From contig NZ_NESU01000002.1 of NCBI RefSeq assembly GCF_002287135.1, positions 62,001 through 126,000 of the forward strand: 64,000 nt of DNA, given 5' to 3'. Numbering within the stretch: the stretch's first letter is position 1; every line of letters begins with the position of its first letter. Positions 34,687-44,358 of the stretch are shown here, in pieces. A program made the translations under genes and the position numbers. Source of the stretch: Helicobacter sp. TUL. GTDB taxonomy: Bacteria > Campylobacterota > Campylobacteria > Campylobacterales > Helicobacteraceae. Below the pieces are notes generated by a model, which was not told the origin of the DNA, did not search any database, and worked only from the letters and a program-made list of their open reading frames with translations.

Positions 34687-35202
34687 ATGGAATTATTTTT
34701 ACAAGATGATACACTTATTACTTCTAAAACAGATACATCAGGAAGACTTCTTTATGGCAATGAAGATTTTTGTCATTTTGGTGGATTCAAAGATGAAAAA
34801 GAGTTTATCAACAAACCACACAATATTATACGCCACCCATCAATGCCAAAGGTTGCTTTCAAACTTTTATGGGATACGGTTAAGAGTGGAGAGGAATTTT
34901 TTGCTTTTGCATGCAACAGATCTGTAAAAACTAATGATCTTTATTGGGTTTTTGCTAATATTACCCCATCTTATGATGTTAATGGTAAGATTTGTGGCTA
35001 CTATTCTGTGAGAAGACGAGCAAGTAAGGCAGGTGTAGAAGCACTAAGTATGATTTATAAAAAGTGCCTTGATATTGAGACTACTTCAGGTATGCAAGCT
35101 GCACAGGACTACATTATTGGGCTTCTTAAAGAGCGTAAGCAAACTTGGAATGAATTTATGGTTTCTTTGCAAGAGCAAGGGAAAGTAGGAGGATATCGAT
35201 GA
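34687..35202 (+). CDS. cetB: CetB-like PAS-domain redox sensor
   Basis: The 171-residue soluble protein starts at ATG 34687 after GGAGGA. It is a single PAS domain of the Aer/CetB type: [19 protein letters not shown], then [36 protein letters not shown] and [10 protein letters not shown]. In Aer and CetB these residues bind FAD and report redox state. A helical tail follows. The last codon overlaps the start of the cetA-like gene (ATGA), as expected for two halves of one bipartite energy-taxis receptor. Confidence 0.9.
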   Translation: MELFLQDDTLITSKTDTSGRLLYGNEDFCHFGGFKDEKEFINKPHNIIRHPSMPKVAFKLLWDTVKSGEEFFAFACNRSVKTNDLYWVFANITPSYDVNGKICGYYSVRRRASKAGVEALSMIYKKCLDIETTSGMQAAQDYIIGLLKERKQTWNEFMVSLQEQGKVGGYR

Positions 35203-36581
35203 AAATTTTGCTATGGATGGCGATAGTTCTTGGATTGGTAGGCATTATAACAGATCTAGTATGGCAGGGTTTTTCTCCAAGTGTAGTTGTTGTAGCACTT
35301 TTGGTTATAGTGCTTGGGATAGCACAATACAAGATGGGCTTACGTGCCAAGCTTATTGAGAGGATTCTCAAGGTTTCTGAAAAATACAAACGAGGGGAAT
35401 TCGAAGAGAGAGTATTATTTATACAAGGTGATGCGGATTTGCATAATTTGGCAAATAATATAAATATCTTAATTGATAACATTGAAGCATTTATGCGTGA
35501 GATAGCCACTGCTGTTAAATGCACACAAGAAGGCAAATTTTATCGCAAGGCTATGGCACAAGGACTCAAAGGATCTTTGGCTACTAGTATTGAGACTATA
35601 AATTCTGCGCTTGATAAAGTAGAGGAAGGTGCTAAGGAAAATATTTCAAATGCCCTTGCAAAAGAGCTTATGAATATGAGCTTGCAAAATCAAAATACTG
35701 ATTTAAGCAAGGTTTCTAAGGATTTGGGATCGGATTTGGAGCGTATGGATACAGCAGATTCCCAAGTTTCTTCTATTGCCCAAGTTTCTCAACAATCCCA
35801 ATCTGATGTGGCACAAATTACTTCATCTATTGATGATTTGATCGTGATTATTGATGATAACAACAATATGATAGAAAGTTTTGCACAAAAATCTCAAGAT
35901 ATAGGTTCTGTGATTGGCATTATTCGCGATATTGCGGATCAAACAAATCTTTTAGCACTTAATGCTTCTATTGAAGCTGCGCGCGCTGGAGAACATGGAA
36001 GAGGGTTTGCAGTGGTGGCAGATGAGGTGCGAAAACTTGCTGAAAAAACACACAAAGCTACAAGTGATATTGCTATTGTTGTGCAAACAATGCAGCAAGA
36101 AGTCAATACGATTTTGGAAAACTCTTCGCGTGTTACGCAAGTGGCAAGCTCCGCACACAAAAATGTGGGGCATTTTAATGAGATTTTTGCAGGACTTAGT
36201 GCGACAACACAAGATCTCTTTAGTGTTTTTGAAAGACTTTCGCAAGGTCTCTTGCTTAGCGTATCTAAGCTTGATCATATTTTATACAAATCCTCGCTAT
36301 ATTTGAGCTTCAATAAAAAACAAGAAGTATGTGATTTTGATACACTTAATCCTATTTCTAAATATCTTGATGATGCAAATCTTATTAAAAAGATTAAAAC
36401 GCTAGATACAGATAAGATTCAAAACATAGAATCTAAGCTCAAGGCAAGTGCGAAGGCTGCGCTTGGGGTTCTCACACAAGAAGTTACGCAAGAAACCTCT
36501 AGTATAATTGTCCAAAACCTACAACAACTTGAGCAAGATTCACAACAGGCTGTGACACTTTTAGATAGTGTCAATGCTTAG
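35199..36581 (+). CDS. cetA: CetA-like chemoreceptor signalling subunit
   Basis: The 460-residue protein has two adjacent membrane helices (about residues 3-20 and 27-46) and no periplasmic sensor, followed by a HAMP-like region and a short MCP signalling domain with tip [20 protein letters not shown]. This matches Campylobacter CetA, which takes its input from CetB. After the signalling domain, [14 protein letters not shown] and a Cys about 18 residues later resemble a CZB zinc-binding domain in which the usual C-x-L-G-x-W motif has decayed. No AGAWTCT motif occurs in this gene before about 36.43 kb. Confidence 0.88.
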   Translation: MKILLWMAIVLGLVGIITDLVWQGFSPSVVVVALLVIVLGIAQYKMGLRAKLIERILKVSEKYKRGEFEERVLFIQGDADLHNLANNINILIDNIEAFMREIATAVKCTQEGKFYRKAMAQGLKGSLATSIETINSALDKVEEGAKENISNALAKELMNMSLQNQNTDLSKVSKDLGSDLERMDTADSQVSSIAQVSQQSQSDVAQITSSIDDLIVIIDDNNNMIESFAQKSQDIGSVIGIIRDIADQTNLLALNASIEAARAGEHGRGFAVVADEVRKLAEKTHKATSDIAIVVQTMQQEVNTILENSSRVTQVASSAHKNVGHFNEIFAGLSATTQDLFSVFERLSQGLLLSVSKLDHILYKSSLYLSFNKKQEVCDFDTLNPISKYLDDANLIKKIKTLDTDKIQNIESKLKASAKAALGVLTQEVTQETSSIIVQNLQQLEQDSQQAVTLLDSVNA

Positions 36582-36610
36582 AATCTAAGTCATAACATCA
36601 AGGAGTGTGT

Positions 36611-37288
36611 ATGAGTGGATTTTTTGTGGCATTGGGAGAGATTCTAACAAATAGTAATGTCGTGTTTTATATCATCGCCTATCTTGTGGGTGGCATACCT
36701 TTTGGGCTTTTTTTGACAAAGGTATTTTATAAAATAGATATACGCACTATTGGATCTGGAAGCATAGGCGCTACAAATGTCTATCGCGCTATTAAAGAGA
36801 TTAATCCCAAAAGTGCCAAAATCCTTGCTTTAAGCACTATTATCCTTGATGCGTGCAAGGGAATGTTTGTTGTGCTTGCTGCCAAGCTTTATGGATTGAG
36901 CTTTGATGCACAATGGCTTATTGCGTTGCTTTCTATTTTGGGGCATTGCTATAGTCCATTTTTAGGCTTTCATGGAGGCAAGGGTGTAGCAACTGCGATT
37001 GGATCCACTATTTTGCTTATACCTATCGAAGGAGCTTTGGGGCTTGTCGTTTGGGGCTTTGTAGGTAAGGTGCTAAAGATTTCTTCACTCTCTTCGCTCT
37101 TTGGCGTGCTAAGCGGTATTATCTTGACTTTTATTATTCCGCTTGTGTTGCCTATTCCAGATTCAATTAATATCCTTGCACAAGTGCATACTCACACACC
37201 TGTAGTGCTTATAGGACTTCTTATTCTTTATACACACATTCCTAATATCAAGCGTTTATTAAGCGGTCAAGAAGGCAAGGTGCTTTAA
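36611..37288 (+). CDS. plsY: Acyl-phosphate:glycerol-3-phosphate acyltransferase
   Basis: The 225-residue membrane protein starts at ATG 36611 after AGGAG. It has five to six hydrophobic segments and the PlsY motifs GSGSIGATNVYRA, DACKG and FHGGKGVATAIG. It acylates glycerol 3-phosphate from acyl-phosphate, the first step of phospholipid synthesis. folB follows after 3 bases, an arrangement that H. pylori also has as far as I recall. Confidence 0.95.
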   Translation: MSGFFVALGEILTNSNVVFYIIAYLVGGIPFGLFLTKVFYKIDIRTIGSGSIGATNVYRAIKEINPKSAKILALSTIILDACKGMFVVLAAKLYGLSFDAQWLIALLSILGHCYSPFLGFHGGKGVATAIGSTILLIPIEGALGLVVWGFVGKVLKISSLSSLFGVLSGIILTFIIPLVLPIPDSINILAQVHTHTPVVLIGLLILYTHIPNIKRLLSGQEGKVL

Positions 37289-37291
37289 AGC

Positions 37292-37621
37292 GTGCAATAT
37301 TGTTTGGAGATTGAGAATCTACGATTTTCTAGTATCGTAGGCATTTTAGAATCCGAACGCACAAATGAGCAAGAAGTGTGCGTGAATGCAAAAATTTTTT
37401 ATGAATACACAAGCGCGTATTTGGATTATGTATCGGTAGTATCTTGTATCCAAGAAACCATACGCACTAGAGCATATGGTTTATTAGAGGATCTCATAGA
37501 GGGCGTGTGTGAGGAATTGCATACGCGATTTGCGATGATTACAAGCATTGATTTTCATATTGCAAAACCCCAAATTTTTTCACATTGCGTGGTGGGTGTC
37601 CGAGCGCAAAAACATTTTTGA
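37292..37621 (+). CDS. folB: Dihydroneopterin aldolase-like protein
   Basis: The 109-residue protein starts at GTG 37292, 3 bases after plsY. It has the FolB tunnelling fold pattern: ENLRFSSIVGILESERTNEQ at the start (with the conserved Glu), DYVSVVSCIQETI and LLEDLIEGVCEEL. FolB makes 6-hydroxymethyl-dihydropterin for folate synthesis. The usual Lys near the C-terminus falls in FHIAKPQIF. It ends two bases before the convergent tgt gene, with no visible terminator. Confidence 0.85.
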   Translation: MQYCLEIENLRFSSIVGILESERTNEQEVCVNAKIFYEYTSAYLDYVSVVSCIQETIRTRAYGLLEDLIEGVCEELHTRFAMITSIDFHIAKPQIFSHCVVGVRAQKHF

Positions 37622-37623
37622 TA

Positions 37624-38763
<1,140 letters not shown>

Positions 38764-38823
38764 TTACGAACATAAAGTTATAAAATTATTGCTGATTTCA
38801 GAGGCTCTTTAGTCTTGGCTCTT

Positions 38824-38829
38824 TATAAT
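38824..38829 (+). promoter_or_regulatory. -10 box for the RCK-aroB-mscS-mtaB-ftsH-like run
   Basis: TATAAT lies 37 bases before the TTG start at 38866 in the divergent gap with tgt. It is the only clear promoter seen for the seven-gene rightward run to 47212. Confidence 0.62.
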
Positions 38830-38865
38830 ATGCCAAATTTTACCTTGTGTATTTGAAGGATATTT

Positions 38866-40335
38866 TTGAAAAAAACCCTTGTTTTTGCCGATGGCATTGT
38901 AGCAAAAATTTTTATCCAAAAAATTATCACGCAATATTTTAGCAACAACGCCTATGCCATTGTATGCAAAGATGCAACGATACTTCCAGAGCAAATTCCA
39001 AATTCTATCCAAACATATTGCTTTGATTATACTTCAGCATTTCGTTTAGAATCTCTATGTAGCAGAGATATTCAAGATGTGTTTATTGTGATTGAGGATC
39101 CAAAGGAGCGTTTTGTCCTGTATGAGCTTATCCGAGGCTTTAATGCCAAGGTGCGTATCGTGCTATATAATAACCACGAATTCACCACACACACCACAGA
39201 AGGTAGCAATAATGTTGTGATGTTGCGTGAGGATTTGCGCTTAAAGGATATGGTGGATACCAATCTTGTTGTGATAGATTCTGAACATCTTGTGGCAAAT
39301 CGTCTTACGCAACGACTTGCTAATGTCCCACTGATACCGCGTGGGTTTGGGTTAGAGCAGGGTGAGCTTATGGAGATTGCTATTCCTCCGGGTAGTATTT
39401 TTACATATCGCCATATTGGTTCTATCCAACAAAAAAAATGGCGCATTGTGGGGATTTATCGCCGTGCAGAATTTATTCTTGCGACACATACGCTTGTGCT
39501 TCAGCCAAATGATGTTATGCTTGTGGCTGGTGATAATGTCGTGCTTAGTGAAATATATCGGAGTGCCAAAAGCGACATCGGTCAATTTCCTGCCCCATTT
39601 GGTAAGGATATTTTTTTATATGTCGATCCTACGCGCCTAAGCGTCCAAGCTATTTTAGATGACATACAAGATGCGCTTTTTTTGCATACACATATCAAGT
39701 CTGACACGCTTCATATCATTGTGCTAAATCCTAGCAACTTTGCCCTTTTAGAATCTATCCGCTCTCATCAAGCCCCAAAGGTGCATATACACTTTGTGTA
39801 TGATAATACCGATTTTTGCGCGCAAATTGATAGTGATCACAAAAAGCGTCCAGGGCTTATTATGGTTAATCATGAGTTATTTATCTCGCGTAAAAACCGC
39901 CAAGCATTGCATAAGATCAATACTCCTGTATTAAAGACAGGATACAAACGCCTTAAAGAAGTGCAAAAAAGCTTTTTGATTGTTGATGAGGGATTGCAAA
40001 AGGGTGAAAATATCGCTTCAGTTATGTTTGATATTTCTAAGCAGCTTAATATCGCTGCGAGATTCTATGACTTTAATCCAGATTCAGAATATCAACGCAC
40101 ATTACTAAATAATATCGAGAATCTTGCCAAGATTTTTTCGCAACAACCAGAAGTCACATATTCAAATTCTTATAATCCTATTTTATTTTTGCAACGCTCA
40201 CATGATGTGTATTTGCAGTTTGTGCCTTTTGATAGTAGTCTTACGACGATACGCTTTTTGACTTTGGGCTCAATGGATCCCAAAAAGCTCTCGCTTGGGC
40301 TTGATACAAACCCTCAAATTTTTATCCCTTACTAA
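38866..40335 (+). CDS. Cytoplasmic TrkA/RCK-domain protein
   Basis: The 489-residue protein starts at TTG 38866 after GAAGGA. The N-terminal 140 residues look like a Rossmann-type RCK-N fold (TLVFADGIVAKIFIQKI ... RFVLYELIRGFNAKVRIVLY). Residues about 165-235 form a clear TrkA-C domain (MEIAIPPGSIFTYRHIG ... LQPNDVMLVAGDNVVL). A further 250 residues lack recognisable motifs. No membrane helix is present, so it may regulate a potassium or other channel encoded elsewhere. It corresponds by context to H. pylori HP0282. Confidence 0.78.
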   Translation: MKKTLVFADGIVAKIFIQKIITQYFSNNAYAIVCKDATILPEQIPNSIQTYCFDYTSAFRLESLCSRDIQDVFIVIEDPKERFVLYELIRGFNAKVRIVLYNNHEFTTHTTEGSNNVVMLREDLRLKDMVDTNLVVIDSEHLVANRLTQRLANVPLIPRGFGLEQGELMEIAIPPGSIFTYRHIGSIQQKKWRIVGIYRRAEFILATHTLVLQPNDVMLVAGDNVVLSEIYRSAKSDIGQFPAPFGKDIFLYVDPTRLSVQAILDDIQDALFLHTHIKSDTLHIIVLNPSNFALLESIRSHQAPKVHIHFVYDNTDFCAQIDSDHKKRPGLIMVNHELFISRKNRQALHKINTPVLKTGYKRLKEVQKSFLIVDEGLQKGENIASVMFDISKQLNIAARFYDFNPDSEYQRTLLNNIENLAKIFSQQPEVTYSNSYNPILFLQRSHDVYLQFVPFDSSLTTIRFLTLGSMDPKKLSLGLDTNPQIFIPY

Positions 40336-40344
40336 AGGATTGCT

Positions 40345-41394
40345 ATGAGAGAAATTATCATTCATACCCCCACAAAAGAGTATTCGGTCTTTATTGATGA
40401 GACACATAATCTTGAACCTATTGTGCATAATGGCAAGGTGCTTATAGTGTCTAACCCAAAAGTTGCAGGACTTCACCTCTCCAAAATCATTGCTAAAATT
40501 ATGGCAAAAGAAGTGTATGTATGTATCATACCAGATGGCGAGGCATACAAGGATTTTAAAAGCGTGGAGTATATCCTTGAGTGTGCCTTTACACATCGGC
40601 TAGATAGAAATTCGCTCTTTGTAGCGCTTGGTGGAGGCGTTGTGGGCGATATTGTAGGGTTTGTGAGTGGAATCTACCAACGCGGTGTGGAGTTTATCCA
40701 AATACCCACGACACTTTTGGCACAAGTAGATTCAAGTGTGGGTGGTAAAACAGGCATTAACAATGCCTTTGGTAAGAATCTCATTGGATTATTTCATCAG
40801 CCAAAAGCCGTGTATGCAAACTTAGATTTGCTTGTTACTTTAGATTCTCGGGAATTTAGTGCAGGTGTAGCAGAGATTATTAAAATGGCTGTGTGCTTTG
40901 ATAAAGAGTTTTTTATATATTTACAAAATGCCACACTAGATGATAGGCAGATTCTTGAGTATGTGATTGCTAAAAGCATTGAGATAAAAGCGCGTGTTGT
41001 TAGTCAAGATGAAAAAGAAAAGGGATTGCGTGCTGCACTTAATTATGGACATACTTTTGGACATGTGATAGAGAATCTTACGCATTATACGGGTTACTTG
41101 CATGGAGAATGTGTGGCAATAGGTATGTGCATGGCAAATGATTTGGCGTATAAACTTGGGTTGATGACACAAGAAGAAGTAGAATGTATCAAGCACCTTT
41201 TGAGTCGATATAATTTACCAACTTACTACAAAATAGCCGATGTTAGAGAGTTTTGGGAAAAGTTTTTTTTAGATAAAAAAAGCAAAGATTCTAAGATCAC
41301 ATTTATATTGCCTAATCACATCGGTGATGTATGTATGCGTGATGACATTCCCCAAGAAACTATCATGCAAGTCTTAGAGCAATATAGCAAATAA
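40345..41394 (+). CDS. aroB: 3-dehydroquinate synthase
   Basis: The 349-residue enzyme makes 3-dehydroquinate in the shikimate pathway using NAD and zinc. Motifs include PDGEAYKDF, FVALGGGVVGDIVGFVSGIY, the nucleotide/substrate site PTTLLAQVDSSVGGKTGIN, LNYGHTFGHVIE and GECVAIGMCMA, giving all zinc ligands. The ATG at 40345 follows AAAGGA. It lies between the RCK-like and mscS-like genes. Confidence 0.96.
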   Translation: MREIIIHTPTKEYSVFIDETHNLEPIVHNGKVLIVSNPKVAGLHLSKIIAKIMAKEVYVCIIPDGEAYKDFKSVEYILECAFTHRLDRNSLFVALGGGVVGDIVGFVSGIYQRGVEFIQIPTTLLAQVDSSVGGKTGINNAFGKNLIGLFHQPKAVYANLDLLVTLDSREFSAGVAEIIKMAVCFDKEFFIYLQNATLDDRQILEYVIAKSIEIKARVVSQDEKEKGLRAALNYGHTFGHVIENLTHYTGYLHGECVAIGMCMANDLAYKLGLMTQEEVECIKHLLSRYNLPTYYKIADVREFWEKFFLDKKSKDSKITFILPNHIGDVCMRDDIPQETIMQVLEQYSK

Positions 41395-41404
41395 AAGGAA
41401 GGGT

Positions 41405-43102
41405 ATGAGGCGAGTAATAGTAGGTGTATTCTTGCTATGTGCTAGTATATTTGGAGCCACAGAGACTATAGATGCACCAAGCTTAGAATCTAAACTCGCC
41501 ACATTAACCAAAGCTATCGCCCAAAGCAATAATCCGTGGTATAAGCAATATATCAATATCAAAGCATATGAGAATCTACTCCAAGAAATACGATATGCAG
41601 AAAAAGAGCTTGAACGCCTAGAGGCTATTGAGGAGAAAAGTTCGCGAGTTTCTTCACAGATTTTGCAATACAAAAATACATTGCAAACACTCCAAAGACA
41701 GCGCGATATTTTAGAATCTTATGCCAAAAATTACTCCCAGCTTCTTGAGCTTCCAGAAATCAAAGATATACCAAATGTGAGCAACCCAATTCTTATTATT
41801 AGTGGTTATTCTTTTATCAAAACCTTGCAAGAAAGTCAGCACAATATCGAGAGCAATGCCAAAAGCTTACAAGAAATTCTTGATATGGCAAAGCAATGTT
41901 ATGAAATTGCCCAGATTCTAAATGATTATTATGTCGATGAAAACAATACCCCAAAGATTAAGGAATATCAGAATCAAACTCTTGAGGCATTGCAAATGGT
42001 GCAAAGTCTAGAATCTGCCCAACAGATTTTGCAAACCTCTTATGATGTGTATAGCAAAGAAATAGAGAGCATTATCACTTCTTTAGAATCAGAAATCAAA
42101 GCGCAAGTTGTCAAAATGATTTCCATTCTTGTGGCTTTTGGTGCGATTTTTGTCATCGGACTTTTTATAAAAACAGCATTGCGTAAATACATTTTGGATA
42201 GCAATCGCGTATATACAGCAAATAAAATCATTAATATTTTTAATATCACGCTTATTGTGATTATCTTGCTTTTTGCGTATTTGGAAAATGTGAGCTATCT
42301 AGTGGCAATCGTGGGTTTTGCTTCGGCAGGTTTGGCTATTGCGATGAAAGACTTGTTTATGAGCGTGCTTGGGTGGTTTGTCATCGTGCTTGGTGGTAGC
42401 GTGCATGTGGGTGATAGAGTGCGTGTTGTAAAAGATGGTGCGACATATGTAGGAGATGTGCTAGATATTTCGGTGTTGCGTATGACTATTTATGAAGACA
42501 TTACATTTACTTCATATGCAGAAAATAGGCGTGCGGGAAGGATTATTTTTATTCCAAATAACTACATTTTTACGACGCTTTTGGCAAACTACACACACGC
42601 TGGATTACAAACCGTGTGGGATGGCATAGATATTAGCATTACCTTTGATAGCAACTACAAAAAGGCTCTTAGCATTGCCACTGAAATTGGTAAGCGCTAT
42701 TCTAAGGGCTATACAGAACTTACTCGTAAGCGTATGGAGCGACTAAAAGATCGCTTTTCACTCCGCAATATTAATCTTGAGACACGCGCTTTTTGTATGC
42801 TTGAGCCAAATGGGATTAGAATCTCTTTGTGGTATCATGCCAATTCTTATACGATTATGGCATTGCGTAGCACGATTTCAGGTGAGCTTATTGAAGCCTT
42901 TTTGCGTGAAGATGACATATATATTGCCTACCCAACAACCAAAGTTGTCCCAACAGGCGGTGATGGTAGGGGCAATAAGCCAGATCCTAGCACCCCCTCA
43001 AATGTTGCCTCACCCACAAATCCTACACGCCCACGAGGCGGATCTGATGTGCCATTTGCCGATAATAAAGATCTTGATCATGGTAATTTTGGAGTTATGT
43101 GA
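41405..43102 (+). CDS. MscS-family mechanosensitive channel
   Basis: The 565-residue protein has a signal peptide (about residues 1-18), a coiled-coil periplasmic region to about 235, three membrane helices between about 236 and 335, and the MscS pore/beta domain (GLAIAMKDLFMSVLGWFVIVLGGSVHVGDRV). The pore helix has the family pattern of Gly and Ala packing. A Pro/Gly/Thr-rich tail ends the protein. It should release osmolytes on hypo-osmotic shock. mtaB overlaps its stop codon. Confidence 0.9.
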   Translation: MRRVIVGVFLLCASIFGATETIDAPSLESKLATLTKAIAQSNNPWYKQYINIKAYENLLQEIRYAEKELERLEAIEEKSSRVSSQILQYKNTLQTLQRQRDILESYAKNYSQLLELPEIKDIPNVSNPILIISGYSFIKTLQESQHNIESNAKSLQEILDMAKQCYEIAQILNDYYVDENNTPKIKEYQNQTLEALQMVQSLESAQQILQTSYDVYSKEIESIITSLESEIKAQVVKMISILVAFGAIFVIGLFIKTALRKYILDSNRVYTANKIINIFNITLIVIILLFAYLENVSYLVAIVGFASAGLAIAMKDLFMSVLGWFVIVLGGSVHVGDRVRVVKDGATYVGDVLDISVLRMTIYEDITFTSYAENRRAGRIIFIPNNYIFTTLLANYTHAGLQTVWDGIDISITFDSNYKKALSIATEIGKRYSKGYTELTRKRMERLKDRFSLRNINLETRAFCMLEPNGIRISLWYHANSYTIMALRSTISGELIEAFLREDDIYIAYPTTKVVPTGGDGRGNKPDPSTPSNVASPTNPTRPRGGSDVPFADNKDLDHGNFGVM

Positions 43103-44358
43103 TGCGCGTATTTTTTAAAACTTTTGGGTGTCGAAGCAATCTTTTTGATACACAAGTGATGATGGCAAATCTCAAAGGTTATGAGATTGTGAATGATGAG
43201 AATCTAGCAGACATTATTATTGTGAATTCTTGCACCGTGACAAACGGAGCAGATTCTGGTGTGCAGGGCTATATCAATCGTTTTAAAGATTCTAGAAAAA
43301 AAATTTATTTTACAGGGTGTGGTGCTAGCTCTAAGGGTAAGGAAAATTACGAAAAAAATCTTGCGTTTGGTGTTTTTCCGCATAGCCGCAAAGAAGAGAT
43401 TACAGAATTATTGCAAAAAGAGCAGAGATTTTTTTATGCAGAAGAAGAGCCATTGCATATTGATAGCACGATTGTAAGCGAATTTGTGGGCAAAACTCGC
43501 GCATTTATCAAGATTCAAGAGGGTTGTGATTTTGCGTGTAGTTATTGCATTATCCCCTCTGTGCGCGGTGGAGCAAGGAGTTTTCCTAAGGATAAGATTC
43601 TCGCCCAAGCCCAAGCACTTTTGGATTCTGGCGTGAGTGAGCTTATCCTTACAGGGACAAATGTTGGGAGTTATGGCAAAGATTTGGAGGGCGAGAGTAT
43701 TGCGACACTTATAGAATCTCTTTTTAAGCTTCAGGGCTTAAAGCGTTTGCGTGTAGGAAGCTTGGAGCCTAGTCAAATAAGCGAAGAGTTTTTGGGTCTT
43801 ATCCAAGATTCGTTATTTGAAAAGCACCTTCATATTGCCCTCCAACATACACACGATACGATGTTAGAGATTATGAATCGTCAAAATCGTGTGCAAAAGG
43901 ATTTGGAGCTTTTTACACGCTTGCATAATCAGGGATTTTTTCTTGGCACAGATTTTATCGTCGGACACCCTGGAGAGAGCGAAGAGGTTTGGGAGCAAAC
44001 TTTGGAAACTTTTGCGCAATTCCCTATCACGCATTTGCATCCATTTATCTATTCGCCACGCAATGGCACACCTTCGGCTAAGCTAAAAAATACCACAAAA
44101 GGCGATGTTGCAAAAAAACGCCTCCACACACTAAAGGCACTTACGCAAGAAAAAAACTATCATATGCGTAAAGCTCATCTTAGGCCTCTGCATGTTTTAG
44201 TAGAATCTGTAGATTCTCATATGCCTAATGTGTATCATGGCTTAGATGAATTTTTTAATAAAATTACTATCCAAAGTTCTACGCCAATCCAAAGTGGGCA
44301 ATGGCTAGAAATAGCACAATACCAAATACAAAAAGAGGGAAACCATGCCAAAATCTAA
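43102..44358 (+). CDS. mtaB: tRNA N6-threonylcarbamoyladenosine methylthiotransferase
   Basis: The 418-residue radical-SAM enzyme converts t6A37 to ms2t6A37. I use ATG 43102 after GGAG (a GTG at 43099 is possible). The N-terminal UPF0004 domain has FKTFGCRSNLFDTQ, NSCTVTNGAD and TGCGASS for the auxiliary cluster, and the radical-SAM motif is CDFACSYC. HPGESEEVW and FIYSPRNGTP follow. The last 14 bases overlap the ftsH-like gene. The CRSN signature favours MtaB over MiaB. Confidence 0.93.
   Translation: MRVFFKTFGCRSNLFDTQVMMANLKGYEIVNDENLADIIIVNSCTVTNGADSGVQGYINRFKDSRKKIYFTGCGASSKGKENYEKNLAFGVFPHSRKEEITELLQKEQRFFYAEEEPLHIDSTIVSEFVGKTRAFIKIQEGCDFACSYCIIPSVRGGARSFPKDKILAQAQALLDSGVSELILTGTNVGSYGKDLEGESIATLIESLFKLQGLKRLRVGSLEPSQISEEFLGLIQDSLFEKHLHIALQHTHDTMLEIMNRQNRVQKDLELFTRLHNQGFFLGTDFIVGHPGESEEVWEQTLETFAQFPITHLHPFIYSPRNGTPSAKLKNTTKGDVAKKRLHTLKALTQEKNYHMRKAHLRPLHVLVESVDSHMPNVYHGLDEFFNKITIQSSTPIQSGQWLEIAQYQIQKEGNHAKI

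Noticed and set aside
3820-36010. Near-identical stretches at about 3.83, 27.30 and 35.93 kb considered as repeats
   Set aside because: They encode the conserved tip of the chemoreceptor signalling domain with different codons, so they reflect protein conservation rather than a DNA repeat.
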